Shown one piece after another: positions 44,501 to 54,909 of a stretch of 64,000 bases of DNA. The DNA is taken from assembly GCA_030435675.1 (NCBI GenBank), contig CM059623.1:5668012-5732011 (forward strand), read 5' to 3'. The notes beneath the pieces were generated by a model. That model was not told where the DNA came from. It ran no database searches and was given only the letters and a program-made list of their open reading frames with translations. Within the stretch, counting starts at the first letter, position 1. The number at the start of each line of letters is the position of its first letter. This stretch comes from Steinernema hermaphroditum. Lineage: Eukaryota; Nematoda; Chromadorea; Rhabditida; Steinernematidae. The translations under genes and the position numbers were made by a program.

Positions 44501-45393
44501 TTAAACTTTGCGTTCAGTTCATCGAGCTGAAGACGAAGGCGCCCATCTGACTTCTCGAACTCCTTGACATCGCACTGCAGCTTGTGTATCCGATTTTCAG
44601 TGGTGAGGAGCTGCTTCTCCAAGGTGGCAGCCTTCTCGTTCGCGTCATCTCGCTGCTTTTCGGACGATCTCTTCAAGTGCAAGATGTCTTCGATTTGCGA
44701 GTCCAGCTGCTTGATCGCCTCCTGGCTGCCCAGCTTGTAGTTGCAGAGGTCGTTGGCGAGCTTTTCGTTTGACTTCTGGAGGCGCTCGGCTTCTGTAGTC
44801 ATTGTGTGAAGTTGCGAACGACAGTCATTGAGCTCGTCGTGTGCTGTGCGGACTTCTTCTAGGGCGGTATCGCGCATCGTCTCGAGCCTCTTCATCTCTT
44901 CGGTTACCGTTTCCATGCGGTGCTTGGTCTCCTTTAGTTCGTGTTCCGTCGCTTCGTGTTTCCGCCGCAGAATCGAGTACTCTCGGCTGATTTCACTTTT
45001 CAGATCCTTCGCCTTTAGAGCGTCGCCTTCGGCCTTCGAGATCTGGACCCTCAGCTCAGTTATCCGCGTCTTCAGAGAATCAATCTCAAGGCGCTGTGCC
45101 TCTCTGTCATTCCGCAGTTCATGTAGCTCTTTCAGATGCGCTGCGCACTTCGATGACGCCTCCGTGCTTGCCTTCTGCAGCTCTTTCAGGCGCCGCTCCA
45201 ACTCGAACTTCTCATAAATCAGAGCCTCGACGGCCCGCTTCGCGTTTGCGCTCTTATCATCTTCGCTCAGAGGTCGCGATGGCGATTCCTAAATTGATAA
45301 AAACGATTACAAGCAGTTGCGAAAGGTCAAACATACCGTATCTGGTGGCGAAAGACGGCTACTGACCGACGTAGACTGATAGGCGCGTTCCAT
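41593..45393 (-). CDS. Citron-like coiled-coil, C1, PH and CNH protein lacking a kinase domain
   Basis: Four exons, all phase 0: 45393-45337, 45288-43210, 43161-42547, 42501-41593, giving 1,219 aa. The first ~560 residues are a continuous heptad-rich coiled coil. A Ser/Glu-rich linker follows, then a C1 zinc domain (CGVCFEAI, CDDCGMCTHRRC), a PH domain (GWVRMATNPNGPWTGYWATM to KQRWVKSLQRATD) and a C-terminal CNH domain (IVEGYLLIAAQEGLY, VYYMEVIEELDRLL, GFVFGADGFHIV). Domain order equals citron Rho-interacting kinase, a Rho-binding midbody organiser in cytokinesis, or the MRCK/ROCK group. The kinase domain is missing and the start codon directly precedes the coiled coil, as in kinase-less citron. 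Nothing upstream to 47.6 kb encodes a kinase. Confidence 0.88.
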
Positions 45394-47608
45394 TGTGTGT
45401 GTTAGTGCATGAAATCAAGTACGCCTGAAGTGAATAAATACGCGCTAGGAACTCATGCCACGGCCCTCGGAAGCCACGCAAAGATACCAAAGCGATGCTC
45501 ACGAATGTCAGCAATCTCTCCAAAATGCGGATAACGAAGATGTTGTGCGAAAAACGACGCGCGGTGGGTGAAAGTGCAAAGGGAGGGCGCTTACCGTCAT
45601 GCAACGAGTGTTTTCTCAACAAATTTCCGAGTTTTGTTTTGACCTTCGAGGGTTTTTCGATCGCCTCGAGCTCAGATCGTCAAAAGCGATAAGGCGGACG
45701 GCGAAAAAATGACAGAAACCGATCCATCAATCTTCGATTACGGTGTGGCGCTAAAACCAAGCGTATGGTGGAACCTCCCGGGTGGACTCCCAAGTTCCAT
45801 TACACTCGGACATCATCATGGGCCACTTGAGAGCATATGGAACCACTTCTACAAAGCGTGACATCGAAATGACGGGAAATAATGTTTCGCCCTACGGGTC
45901 ATAATACCGCCGCGCTAATCGACTACCGCCTACAAAAAATAGGTTCGTCTCCGAAGGAAGAAACCGTTCGGGAACGATCGATACGGTATTACACAATGGA
46001 AAAAGACACCATGGGGTGCTTTCACACGGTGCTAAAGTGAAAACAGCGAGGGAAAGTGCGCCGCGGTCAGGCGAGAGGTAGCGATCGCCCTTGCGTATGC
46101 AAATGGTGACCCTCCCGTCAACGCGCAAGCCTAATCGATCGGGTTTTGTAACTTCCCGCATCTTTTGGAAAGACACAAACCAGAAGAGTGCTCCCGCCAC
46201 GCTAACCCTGCCGTCGGGGTGAGGCGTCCGCAGACGATCAGCTGTGTTCCTCTTTGTCGAGCCGGGGTCATGGCGTTCGACCACACACGTAGTCGGCTTC
46301 CGGTGCTGTTGATCCTTGGAGGACTCTGGGATCTCTGTTTGCTTCCCCTCGGCGTTGTTTTCCAGGGCGCCAGATGGAGCTTTGATCGACTCCCACTTGA
46401 CTTTGCTTTTCTCCTGCCACCGTGGATTCGTTCTTTTTGACGGGTCACGCGCCCAAGTTGCCTCGATCTGACTTTATTTAATAAGTCGGCCGCCAAAAGG
46501 CACGTAGGCCCGCCTCGCCGAATTTGAATGCGCAGCTTCTCTAATCTGAGATCGATAAATTTGCATATTGATTACTGCGATGACCGCAACTGCTTCAGTC
46601 GGCGTAAGTGGAGCGTTATTAAGTGTGCACTCTGATTTAATAACGCCGGCACCTGTCATCTTTCCTCTTCTTCTCTGTCTTTAGAACCGCGACGCATCTT
46701 CCGCTCCAGTGGCGGCAGGAACGTTGGCCTGGAGTGGCAATGAGAGCTTTCGGATGTGTTTTTATTGCATGTTATGGTCTCCTGTTTACTTTGTATTCGT
46801 GTTTTAATCTCGACCACTTCTAGAACCCTCTTGTATCGTTCACTTCTACAACCCTCTTGTGTCGTTCTCTTGTGTCGTTCCTTCTTGTACCCCTTTCCCG
46901 TTATTATTTGGCCTTGCAAACAGCACAATATGTATTCTGCTGTGGACGTTCGCTCAGACGTTTCGTGTTTACTCTGCAGTGTGTGATAAGCATGCGAATC
47001 GTTACTTGTGAGCCATACCGTCGCCACTTCTAATCAACTGCGGTTCTCACTTATGGAGATCGGCCAGAAGGTCATTTTCTTCCTTCGCATGTTCGAGAAC
47101 TGGAAGTTTGCGTGTCCTTTCGATCGATGAGTGCTGCCGATGCACTATGACCGAAGTTCACCGACGCTATTGACGCTATTTTACAGCTGACTGCGTCCTT
47201 AACTAGGCGCCAGTGTACGTTTGTGTAAATCTCGGGTGCTGTAGCATATGGGACTTTGCTTTTTTTGCTTTACATTTTATCTGTTTTGTTCCGACGGCCG
47301 TGACACGGCGCGGGAATCCGGCCGGAGGAGGAAAATTTATGCAAAGATAGGGTCAGCGGAGCGGCTATTTTATGTTTTTGACGGCGGACTGGTCGTGGCG
47401 TGCTTACAGAATCGTTACCGCGTTCGTGGACCGGCACAACGTCATGCGGCATGTGCAAGTCATGTGACTGTGATGAAGCGACATTTGTATTTCGAGCTCA
47501 TTTCTTCATTTTAGATCGGACGGGCGTTTCTTCTCCCGCTTGGGTTCTTACCTCTTCTCGTCTTTCGTCATCTGCGTTTATCTCCGGCGTTTAGCGACAA
47601 TCACATCG
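45394..47608. promoter_or_regulatory. Divergent intergenic region, citron-like to CHIC
   Basis: About 2.2 kb between genes transcribed apart. Besides the small open frame at 45,709 it holds a run of related CCTCTTGT(A/G)TCGTTC units near 46,825-46,890 and longer random-looking frames on both strands around 46.1-46.5 kb. No RNA gene or transposon was recognised. Confidence 0.4.
45709..45861 (+). CDS. Possible 50-residue small protein or first exon
   Basis: ATG at 45,709 preceded by GCGAAAAA and a stop at 45,859-45,861. The frame is unusually protein-like for its size (SVWWNLPGGLPSSITLGHHH) and not matched by open frames on the other strand. No signal peptide, transmembrane segment or family is recognised. 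It could be the first exon of an unrecognised gene or a chance frame. Confidence 0.3.
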   Translation: MTETDPSIFDYGVALKPSVWWNLPGGLPSSITLGHHHGPLESIWNHFYKA

Positions 47609-48207
47609 ATGTCGTCGGCGGAGATCGATGTGCTTGAAAGCGAAGATGATCTCGACTGTTATTCCTCCGCTCCGTTAGTCCCACTTGTGCCCGAACCGAT
47701 CGTCATCCGAGGTGTTGGAAGATTGACAATGTAAGAGTGGCCCGGATGCCCACACCACGATGACCCTTTATATGTGTTTAGGTTTGGTCTTAACTCACGA
47801 TTCGATACAGAGTTCCCCTCAGTACTCAAGGGTAAACTTGCGCCGGAAGAGCTGAGCGATACGATCCGACGAGTGAATGCGGTTCTAAACCGAACAATGC
47901 CAAACAACATCAAATGGCTCTTCTGTGGTCTTTTTTTCTGTTGTTGCACACTGGGATGCTCGTTATGGCCTGTTGTTTGTCTTAATAAGAGGGTGCGTTC
48001 AGTAGTGAACCAGTGTCTGAAACTTTTTGACTTTAGACGGTAAATGCGTTAGAGAAACTGCTAGATCGCGAAAACCAACAACTTTACAACAAGCTGGGAC
48101 TTCACTGGAGGCTGGCTCGCCGGCCCGTCGAAAATCACGCAAACATGACGGAATACGTGCTGCTCCTCGAGATTGTTCCGAAACGGCCACTACTTCTGCC
48201 AGATTGA
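47609..48207 (+). CDS. CHIC-family cysteine-rich hydrophobic protein
   Basis: Three exons, 47609-47730, 47782-47992 and 48037-48207, give 167 aa. An acidic N-terminus leads into the CHIC core: PIVIRGVGRLTMFGLNSRF, EFPSVLKGKLAPEEL, WLFCGLFFCCCTLGCSLWP, ALEKLLDRENQQLYNKLGL and EYVLLLEIVPKRPLLLPD, which ends the protein exactly as in human CHIC1/2. The Cys-rich hydrophobic stretch is palmitoylated in CHIC2, which associates with vesicles and the plasma membrane. All exon junctions keep the alignment. It converges with the ADAM-like gene 370 bp downstream. Confidence 0.92.
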
Positions 48208-48575
48208 CCTATTTACACTCTCGGTTCTTCCTCCGCTCCACTTATTCAGGGATGTTTTTACTCCGCATTGTTTTTAATACTCTTCTTCTGTTGTCAAAAT
48301 CTTGTAGTCTTTCCTTCCTTTATGTTATATCTGTACAAACCACCTCTAGCTCATCGCTTCTTTTCTTAGTTCTCACGAAGGGTAGTTTCTAGTGTGATCA
48401 GCGAATGCTTTATCCAACGCGAACATTGTACATACGAAAATACGTGTCTTACTAGAATAGTTTGTTCTCTCTCCTATCTCCTTTGTTTGATGTCCTCCAC
48501 ACCTCTAACCATCCAACGTTTGTCGACATGAATGACAAGATGCCGAAGGATAACTTGTTGCCATTAGAGGAGTCC
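48208..48575. other. Convergent gap between CHIC and ADAM-like genes
   Basis: About 370 bp, T-rich on the plus strand, expected to hold both 3' ends. No canonical AATAAA was found for either gene, so variant signals are likely. Confidence 0.4.
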
Positions 48576-50120
48576 TCAGATGCACAGGACGGCGCTTCCC
48601 TGGATGGAAGCGATACTGACAGCGTCAGGGTCTTTCGGGTGCTCCGTCTTTGTTCTCTCCAGCGCCGCGAAGACTCTGCGGTTTTTCGACTTTCGCCGCT
48701 GCTCCGACTTGTAGCTCGGCAGCGTCGGAGCGAAGGTGATTGTTCTCTTTCGCGGCGCCTCCACCTTCACTTCCTTCAGAGGTCTCGTCTCCTTCGGTGC
48801 GTGTCTTCTGTAAGCGACGTCCGTTACCGTACACCCATCGGAGGATACCTGTATGTGAGATGCAGGACGACGAGAAGTGCGAAGAGGAAAGCACCGACGG
48901 CCAGCATAACGATGAGAATCGTTGCTGAATCCACGTGATACGGCTTTCCTTGAGAGTCTACGGTATTCTCGTGGGAAGTCTTCGTTGTGTCTTCCGGTGT
49001 CTTCAGGGGGCGTTCGGTGGATGGCGGAGGGTAGTTGTGAAGGCAGCGGCGATTCTCGACGACTCTGAAGGAGCAGAAGTGGATGGATTCTGACGACCTC
49101 GCGCCTACCCGATCAAACAGAAAGGGTTCTCTCGAGGACACTGCAGATTCAGAGGAATCCCGAGGGCGTCGCTGACGGCGGCGGCCAAGGATTCGGCGGT
49201 GGCGTGGGTCGTGAAAGACGCGTCCACAGGGTGCACTTCGACGATCTTGCCGGTGACGTCGCAGACGTTCCCGATGAACGAAGGCCGTTCGCGCTTCTTC
49301 AAAGCCTTCGCGGGCGCCATCGTCACTTTGAGATCCGCCGACGAAGAAGCCGAGCGCCATGTGGCCAGACGGACGTTCATGAGGCGGAAGGAGATCTGAA
49401 GAGACGTTCAGGGAGCTAGAGAAGGGATAACTCACGAGATCGGCGATGTTAGCGACGTCCATAAGGTAGAAGAGCGCCTTCTCGGTCGATTCTTCGAAAT
49501 CCTGAAAGGTCTACTATCGAGCAGTCACTCAACACCCGATCCTACTGTAGTCTCCTTGATATCCAGTTCAACGTTGATGTACTTGCTTCGGAACTTCTGC
49601 GCTTTCTTCTCGTTGTCGATCGTCGAATTGAGGCGCGTTGGGTAAAGGACGTGAGAGGCGCTCTTCCCGTCGCTGGATCTGTTGAGGGGCCAGATACCGT
49701 AGGACGTCCCGTTCTCGAAGGAAATCAGTCCTCTGAAATCAGCTCGTTAGGAGAGAACAGCTCACCGGGACTTGCCTGATCCCGAAACACGTCGAAATGG
49801 CGACGAAGCTGTCGTCGAATCCCTCGATCTTCCCCTGGAAGAAACAGTTCTCGACGCCTTCGAAGTTGGCGAAGGAGAAGTCGTTCCTCTGCACCTTCAG
49901 CGAGAGGCGATTGTTCAGGCGGACGGTTCCTCCTTCCATCATCGGCTGCACTATCTCGAAGTGTCCATTGGCGAATCGGCTGATGAACCTCTTGTTTTCT
50001 CTCAGATGCCTCACGTCCACTGAAACCGAATCTGCTAGAGATGGAACACGAAGGAATCTGACCTTTGGAGTGGACAGCACCCACAAGTAGGATTAGCAGC
50101 AAACGGGCGAGGGACGCCAT
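48576..50120 (-). CDS. ADAM-like membrane protein with degenerate protease domain
   Basis: Seven exons: 50120-50063, 50019-49776, 49732-49546, 49501-49436, 49395-49109, 49064-48849, 48807-48576, giving 429 aa. A signal peptide (MASLARLLLILLVGAV) is followed by ADAM-prodomain-like NCFFQGKIEGFDDSFVAIST, GIRGLISFENGTSYGIWPL, then metalloprotease-like KYINVELDI, ALFYLMDVANIADL and FRLMNVRLATWRS. The zinc site HExxHxxGxxH is replaced by THATAESLAAAVSDALGI, so no catalysis is expected. The domain ends with ENRRCLHNYPPP as ADAM catalytic domains do. No disintegrin or EGF region follows; instead there is one transmembrane helix (ATILIVMLAVGAFLFALLVV) and a basic tail. The second intron starts with GC (AG|GCAAGT). 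Confidence 0.72.
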
Positions 50121-50512
50121 CTTCGAGATCCAATGGCGCTAATTGCCGTCGCACCGGGTCGGCTTGTCACCGTCGGAGGGCCACTCGCTCCTCGGAACGG
50201 TCCGCCTAGTGTCGAGATGTGAATCGACCGATCTTCTTCGCACCTCAAAAGGCGCAATCCGACGACTCCACCGCGGATTTGTCACTTTTACGGCTTTGTT
50301 AGGCATGCTCTAACCGAGTAAGAGACAAAGAGCCGCACAAGGAGGGCGTTAATCTGATCAGTTTTACGATCAACCCTCTCACTTTCAGGTCTCTTATTAT
50401 TCGGATATGTAAATTCGGAGAAATATACATAGGCACCACTGTAAATTGCAACGTTGTAACTGAAGTGTACATCATCTTTGGCTTAAGTAGCTGGCCAGCC
50501 AGCCGGGCTTCC
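50121..50512. other. Spacer between deubiquitinase stop and ADAM-like start
   Basis: 393 bp between same-strand genes. It could be an intercistronic region or carry the ADAM-like promoter. No motif was assigned. Confidence 0.35.
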
Positions 50513-53500
50513 CTAAATTTTCTCATAGAACAGAATGTACACGTTTTTCTTGTCGATCGCCGCCTCTTGAATTTGCTGAAACAAAGAAGTTTAGGCGGTG
50601 CGGCGAATTGAGTCCCTACTTGACATTTACAGTCGTTGAAGAGGTACCAGTTCCCTCTGTTGCGAGCGTAAGCGATGTAGTGGCCTTGCCCCATGGCGCC
50701 GTAGTGGTTGGCGATCGCGAAGCACTTGTACTTCTGCGTTCCATTGCTGTTGCCGATGGGGTCAAAATCTTCCAGTGGAAAATCGATGACTTTGGACGAT
50801 TTCACCCAACGGCCTTCGGACGGGAGATAAACGAAGCGTTTCAGATGAAGGATCTAAGAAAGGCGGAATGAAAAGATTTCGAGAGGGCTAACCAAAATGT
50901 CCGGCAGCCTCCAAACACTGAGGGACTTCTGTCGCTTCGTCTTCTGCTTGCATTTCTCGCAGCTTATGACATCGTCAAGCACTTCGGGACGAACGAAGTC
51001 GTTGATACAGGAGGCCAGGGACAATGGTCGATGGTGGATGTCCCACTGGATTCTGACGGAATCGTCGTCGATACACAGCTGAAAATTGATGTCATTCAAA
51101 GTTCAAAGCTTCCAGGATCTCACAAGTTCCACAGAGTGTTGATACTTGAGGTAGAGAGCTGAGAGATTCCAATTTACTGCGATCGCAGTAACGGAAGATA
51201 AGGCTTCTGAGCTGTCGGGATCCAGAGCGCAGCCTCTGCAGAGCATGGACCAGTGGCAGCGATTGCACCATTCATAGGAAGAGTTGACAGTAAGCAGCTG
51301 GAAGGGATACCCGCTCCTGAGATCTTCGCTTCTGGAACACAAAAGCTGAACGGAAACAAGGATACAAAGTGTCTTACGCATCTATTGCACGATTAGAAGA
51401 AGTGCCGGAAGGCCAATTGATGAGTCGGGAGACTTGACGCCAAACTTCTTCATAAAGCTCGGCCGCTGTCGTCCTTCCCTGGATGAAAGGAAGGACCAAA
51501 GGCACACCGAACAGCTCAGGATTGCACCCATCGGTGCTCTTAAGGAAATACACGCTGCTGTAGTGCATCCGGCGGTGGAGGGCGAAGAGCGTTGGAGCGG
51601 ACACGCTCGATTCCGATAGAGTCAGAGGCGCCAACTCGAAGGCGTACAACAACGAATTGTAGATGGGAATCCGCATCATCTGAGTGTGGATGTCGGCCAT
51701 GAGAGGAAGCATATCTTTCTGAAATATCCAAGTTCGACAAAGAGCACGAAGATGACGATTACCATGAGTTGGCCAGTCTGCTGATTCAGACAAACGATTT
51801 TAATCCGACAAACGGGGATTTCAGATCTGTCCGATATCAACGCCCTCAGCTCTTCTATCGTAGCTGTCGGAGGCATCCGGAAGGAGTAGCGATAAGGCAC
51901 ATTCCCATCTCGCTTCACCACTGGAATCATATTTGCTGTATATTGACGGATTCTAAAGAGACCCTTACCCACTACAGTAACCAGAACCATCTGATCAATG
52001 GGGATGGGCAGCTGCAAGCACGTAAAAGGGTCGAAGCGGGAAGACGTGGCTCCACACTCGGAACACTTTAGTTCGGAGCGCAGCTGGCCTGCGAAGAGAT
52101 CGGTGACTATGCTGTGCTCCCGAGACTGGTACACACTCCACGCTTCGTTGGCGACTTCGGCGTCGTCTCTCCCGTCACTGTCCCGTAGTTCCACGTACTT
52201 CTTCTCTGTAACTTTGTTCAGATCTTCGTGCAGAAAGTCGAGCAGAAACGCCAGGAACTCTTGGCAGTCATGCTGTGCTCTGTCCGCGAAGATTTCGCAC
52301 TTGCCTGCTATCGTGTTCTAAACGAACGATTATGCATAACTACGGAGAATCACACGTCTAACCCGTAGCCGAATCGGTGCAAGAGATCGTTTCTTGCCAC
52401 TCCACAGCTCGGTGATGAGGTTACCGTACTCCACAGCAACAGAACTTTTGCTTGAAGTAGTAGCGATCCTACGACGACGGCAGTCATGCATCTTCGATTG
52501 ATTAAACTCACTTATTCAGATGGGGAATGTGTTGCTTCTCGAGGAAGAACTCGGTCAGCTTCGGTATGTTAGATAGGCACTGTATGGCAGAGTTAAGGTA
52601 GCAACTGTTTCCCATGTTGTAGAGGCCAGTGATCCCCGCTGGACGACCGTTCTCTCCGTTGGTGCTCTCCACTACACTGTCAGAGCTGTTGCGCAAGCGA
52701 GCGATCTCTTCGGGCCAACTCATGTCCGAATTCCGAAGTTCCACCAGGATCTGCGCCGTGTTCCGGATTCCAATGGTCCGGAGCTTCAAGCTGTCATCGG
52801 AAACAAAGATCTTCTTCGGCTTCGAGTCGATCTCCAGAATCCACAAGCGAATACACTCCGGGTCCCGGACTTTCATATGCTCCCTCAACTGATTCAGGAT
52901 TTCAGAAACGCTGGATTCACAAGTGGCTGCTAAACGGCAAAATGGAGAGTATTTCAATGTGGGACCTAAAGCCAAAATGTAATCTTTGAGTTGAAAAACG
53001 GCCTCACCGAAGGAATTCGGGATCCAACCTTCTACGGCCTGATGTTTCGACACAAGAATCATCACTGGATACAGATCAACGAAGAAGCCATCTATGCTCA
53101 AATTCTCGATCTGAATAACACTGGTAACCCATAAACTGATGGAATGAACCATACGTAAGGATTGTCATTCTGGTAGCTTCTATGACTCCGACAACTGGCT
53201 GGAAGACGCGTTCTCCGGACTACCGTATTCTTGTTGCTCACACCGTGCCACCTTTCCAGAGCTCTGAACAGAGATTGCGACACTAACTCGTAGTCTCTTC
53301 TCTCCGTGATTCCACTCTTCAGAAGCGCTCCTTCAGAGGTTATCGAATCCAGCTGAAAAACAAAGATTACTTCGGATTCTTCACGCAGAGTAGACCTTAT
53401 TGGTCCAGTGGACCTCACTCTTGGCGACCAAGATCGAGGTGTTATCGATGGGAGGCACTTCAGCCGGCGCCTTCGGATTCAACGCCATGATCATCGTAGT

Positions 53501-54715
53501 CCACCATTCGGAAGAGACGATGAACCAAACGGAACTGCTCGCAAGATTGATACGCTCCTTCATCCCGCTAAGAACATCATGAGTCAGAACGAAGCCAGAA
53601 CCCGTTTCTTACCAAACGATTTGCAGCTGAGAGCCCGTGTCCTCCGGGACCAAACCAAAGCATATGTGTCCTATTTGGAGAAGCACCTCTAAAAGAGGTC
53701 CACCGAAACTGTTTCCACTAGCCCAACACGCCACTTCCGTGATGGAACCCACTTTGCGTGAGTCCAGATCAGTGAGTCGAACTGTCCGCAGCGATTCAGG
53801 CTAAATTTTCCATAATTATGGAAAGAAAGGTGACCAGTCAAACGCACCACTTTTAAATACTTGTACATCGAGTTAAGCTCATCTATCTCCAAGAAACCAT
53901 CCGAATTTCGATCCCATATCTGGGCAACAACTGGAACAGGGCAAATTACCCAGAAAAACGTTAAATAAAATCTCACATTTCATCCTTTGCGAATCCGGGC
54001 CTCGACAGGAAGCGGACACTCCACAGACGAACTCCTGGATATCGATCTGCCCGTCGCCGTTGGAATCGAATGCGCGGAAGAATCCGTCGAACAGTGCAGA
54101 GTCGATGGCTTCGCCTACAAGTTCCTGGAAGTTCTCCTTCGTGAGACGGCACAGCTTGGATTCGCTCTCGAAGATCTTCTCTACAGCGGCGATCTCGATT
54201 TCGCTCACTGAAAAGGAGTTGATTAGTAGCAACAGCAGAAGGAGAAATTACAGTGAGTGACTCCGGCCAGAACTTCGTATAAGGTATGGTTGATTTCGCT
54301 CAGGTTGGTCGTCAGCTGCGGAGGATTCTGCACCCAGTGCCAGCAGTCGCCACATTCAGCGAAGAAGGCGGATCTGACGGAGGAGTGCGCCTTCGTGAGC
54401 AGCACGAGGGCGATGACGAAATTCTGGAAGGTCAATTTCGAGTGACCGAGGCAGAACTTCAAGTAGATCAGGTTTGCCAGCTGACGATCGCCTTCAACGC
54501 TCGGGTGGCAGAAGACGGACTTCGCGAACTCCTCCGGCGACATCGAGGTCCGCGCGCCCCACGCCGCCTGAATCCGTCGAAGCTCCGCATCGCTTACTGA
54601 AAGTAAAAGAAGTCGGCTTGAAAATTGTACGGATTCGCCTACGGAGCAACTTCGCGTCCTCGAAGGATACGTGGATCCTGCTTTGTGTGGTCGGAGACGA
54701 CTCCTTGTTTCCCAT
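50513..54715 (-). CDS. cyk-3: USP32/CYK-3-type deubiquitinase with EF-hands and DUSP
   Basis: Sixteen exons at about 54715-54643, 54596-54252, 54207-53977, 53930-53848, 53800-53613, 53567-53396, 53352-53224, 53110-53008, 52929-52512, 52444-52363, 52317-51763, 51718-51378, 51331-51124, 51078-50893, 50853-50620, 50575-50513, giving about 1,136 aa. The N-terminus MGNKESS fits N-myristoylation. Two canonical EF-hands follow ([25 protein letters not shown]), then a DUSP domain ([24 protein letters not shown]), a ubiquitin-like stretch and the USP domain with Cys box [19 protein letters not shown], zinc pairs CSEC/CEKC, and His box [18 protein letters not shown]. All catalytic residues are present. 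CYK-3 is needed for early embryonic osmoregulation and cytokinesis in C. elegans. It sits 195 bp after ubxn-4 on the same strand. Confidence 0.9.
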
Positions 54716-54817
54716 TACCTCATCTAAACGTCGACCTTCACTCCCGTCCCCTCGACTTTAGAGATAAGTCGTCCGATGAAAACAGATCGCCAATTCACAA
54801 CAGCCCGAATCAATCTC

Positions 54818-54823
54818 TTTATT
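54818..54823 (-). terminator. Distal poly(A) signal of ubxn-4
   Basis: AATAAA on the minus strand 87 nt after the long-isoform stop and about 100 bp before the deubiquitinase start. Confidence 0.65.
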
Positions 54824-54909
54824 AAACAACGATTAATAAATAGAAACGAAGCATTTTATACACATTATCACATATTCGGCCACAATGAACCTCACGTATG
54901 AACAGAAGC

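Noticed and set aside
46131..46496. Long frames on both strands near 46.1-46.5 kb
   Set aside because: Frames overlap antiparallel, lack motifs and have no splice or poly(A) context, so they are best read as chance openings in promoter DNA.
51900..51990. A 33-nt intron (GTAAGG...CAG) in the deubiquitinase
   Set aside because: Multiple of three and shorter than every other intron here; the frame is open through it, so it was left as coding.
53008..53152. Extension of the deubiquitinase frame upstream of 53,110 as coding
   Set aside because: It stays open, but no acceptor gives the right phase there, whereas ATTCAG at 53,111 joins the previous exon in phase 0.
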